Both the position numbers and the translations under genes were made by a program. The notes under the pieces are model-generated. The model had not been told where the DNA came from and searched no databases. It worked only from the letters and a program-made list of their open reading frames with translations. From Pseudoxanthomonas composti (GTDB lineage: Bacteria; Pseudomonadota; Gammaproteobacteria; Xanthomonadales; Xanthomonadaceae), in assembly GCF_004122095.1 (NCBI RefSeq), contig NZ_SAWZ01000001.1, positions 310,001 through 374,000 on the forward strand: a DNA stretch of 64,000 nucleotides. Reading direction: 5' to 3'. How positions within the stretch are numbered: the first letter of the stretch is position 1; every line of letters begins with the position of its first letter. Of this stretch, positions 63,632 to 64,000 are shown piece after piece.

Positions 63632-64000
63632 TCATTGGACCAGGTAGTTCGATTGGAGAATGACTTCTGCACGACTTCCATCATTACTTCTGCTGCGCGC
63701 GGTGACGCGATAGCGCGGCGCCATGCATAGCGGCGACCGGTTCGCTTCGTCGATCAGGTCGCATCCAGGCCAGGTCGGCGCCATCCCCATGAATTCCACG
63801 AAGTACTGGGGGGTCATGGCATTCGTACTGACTCCGCTGGACGCATTGACCCATCCCGTGAAAGACGCATCCTTCCACCGGTCGGTATCAGTCGCGACCG
63901 GCCGTGAGCACATTCCACCTGAGCATCCGCTGGCTGGAACGCTAGCCAAGGCAAATCCCTGGGCGAGCGTCTCTCCGTCACGCAACGCAGTCTCCGCCGC
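63632..64000 (-). CDS. pilX: PilX minor pilin (N-terminus outside window)
   Basis: About 122 C-terminal residues are visible and the frame stays open to the window end, so the prepilin signal lies outside. The visible part begins in a helix (AAETALRDGETLA) and continues with CSGGMCSRPVATDTDRWKD, MTPQYFVEFMGMAPTW and RYRVTARSRSNDGSRAEVIL, the pattern of the PilX/PilW accessory pilins next to pilY1. Its stop overlaps an ATG of pilY1 (ATGA). It is part of the tip priming complex. Confidence 0.85.
   Translation of the reverse strand, partial: AAETALRDGETLAQGFALASVPASGCSGGMCSRPVATDTDRWKDASFTGWVNASSGVSTNAMTPQYFVEFMGMAPTWPGCDLIDEANRSPLCMAPRYRVTARSRSNDGSRAEVILQSNYLVQ

Overview
The window is a high-G+C gammaproteobacterial chromosome segment from the family Xanthomonadaceae. 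Three blocks point there. The first is a xanthan-type gum cluster beside ihfA, a MerR-family gene and tRNA-Pro, the arrangement known from Xanthomonas. The second is a complete chromosomal VirB/VirD4 type IV secretion locus in the order of the bacteria-killing X-T4SS, with a VirB7 that carries an extra C-terminal domain. The third is a pilX-pilY1-pilE minor-pilin block. The genus cannot be fixed from the sequence alone; a Pseudoxanthomonas- or Xanthomonas-like organism fits best.

Layout. 1-5469: a signalling operon with an FHA-GAF protein (cut by the window edge), a membrane Ser/Thr kinase with TPR repeats, a soluble NarL-type histidine kinase and its response regulator; a perfect 19-bp inverted repeat lies before the regulator. 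5596-10204: acyl-CoA dehydrogenase, HNH nuclease and dxs. 10254-12985: a GumN/TraB-like protein, a DUF985 cupin and a 2-oxoglutarate/Fe(II) oxygenase. 13005-26445 (minus strand): PAP2 phosphatase, then gumM, L, K, J, I, H, one acyltransferase (gumF-like), gumE, D, C, B, transcribed from gumB towards gumM. Together these would build a pentasaccharide repeat on undecaprenyl phosphate (GumD, M, H, K, I), decorate it (acyltransferase, GumL), flip it (GumJ), polymerise it (GumE) and export it (GumB, GumC). Only one acyltransferase is present, and the gumN-like gene is detached from gumM.

26446-34924 (minus): a long gene-free stretch before gumB, then tRNA-Pro(GGG), a MerR regulator, ihfA, pheT, pheS, rplT, rpmI, infC (with a non-canonical AUC start) and thrS, which is the conserved translation operon. 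35221-39019: prpF and acnD of the 2-methylcitrate cycle without prpB or prpC beside them, divergent from ETF-ubiquinone oxidoreductase. 41047-42115: a small glycosyltransferase/LAB_N pair.

42164-56110 (minus): the T4SS locus, transcribed virD4, virB7, 8, 9, 10, 11, 1, 2, 3, 4, 5, 6, then a DUF4189 protein and a small secreted protein where X-T4SS loci can carry effector or immunity genes. A small ORF of unknown function precedes virD4. The virD4-virB7 gap carries a GTGA-N6-TCAC site that looks like a Clp/CRP operator. The virB5/virB6/DUF4189 end looks more A+T rich than its neighbours.

56575-64000: tRNA-Val(GAC), uvrB, a FimT/GspH pseudopilin, tRNA-Asn with a clear promoter and terminator, then pilE, pilY1 and a partial pilX. 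I saw no CRISPR array, insertion sequence, transposase, integrase or rRNA gene.
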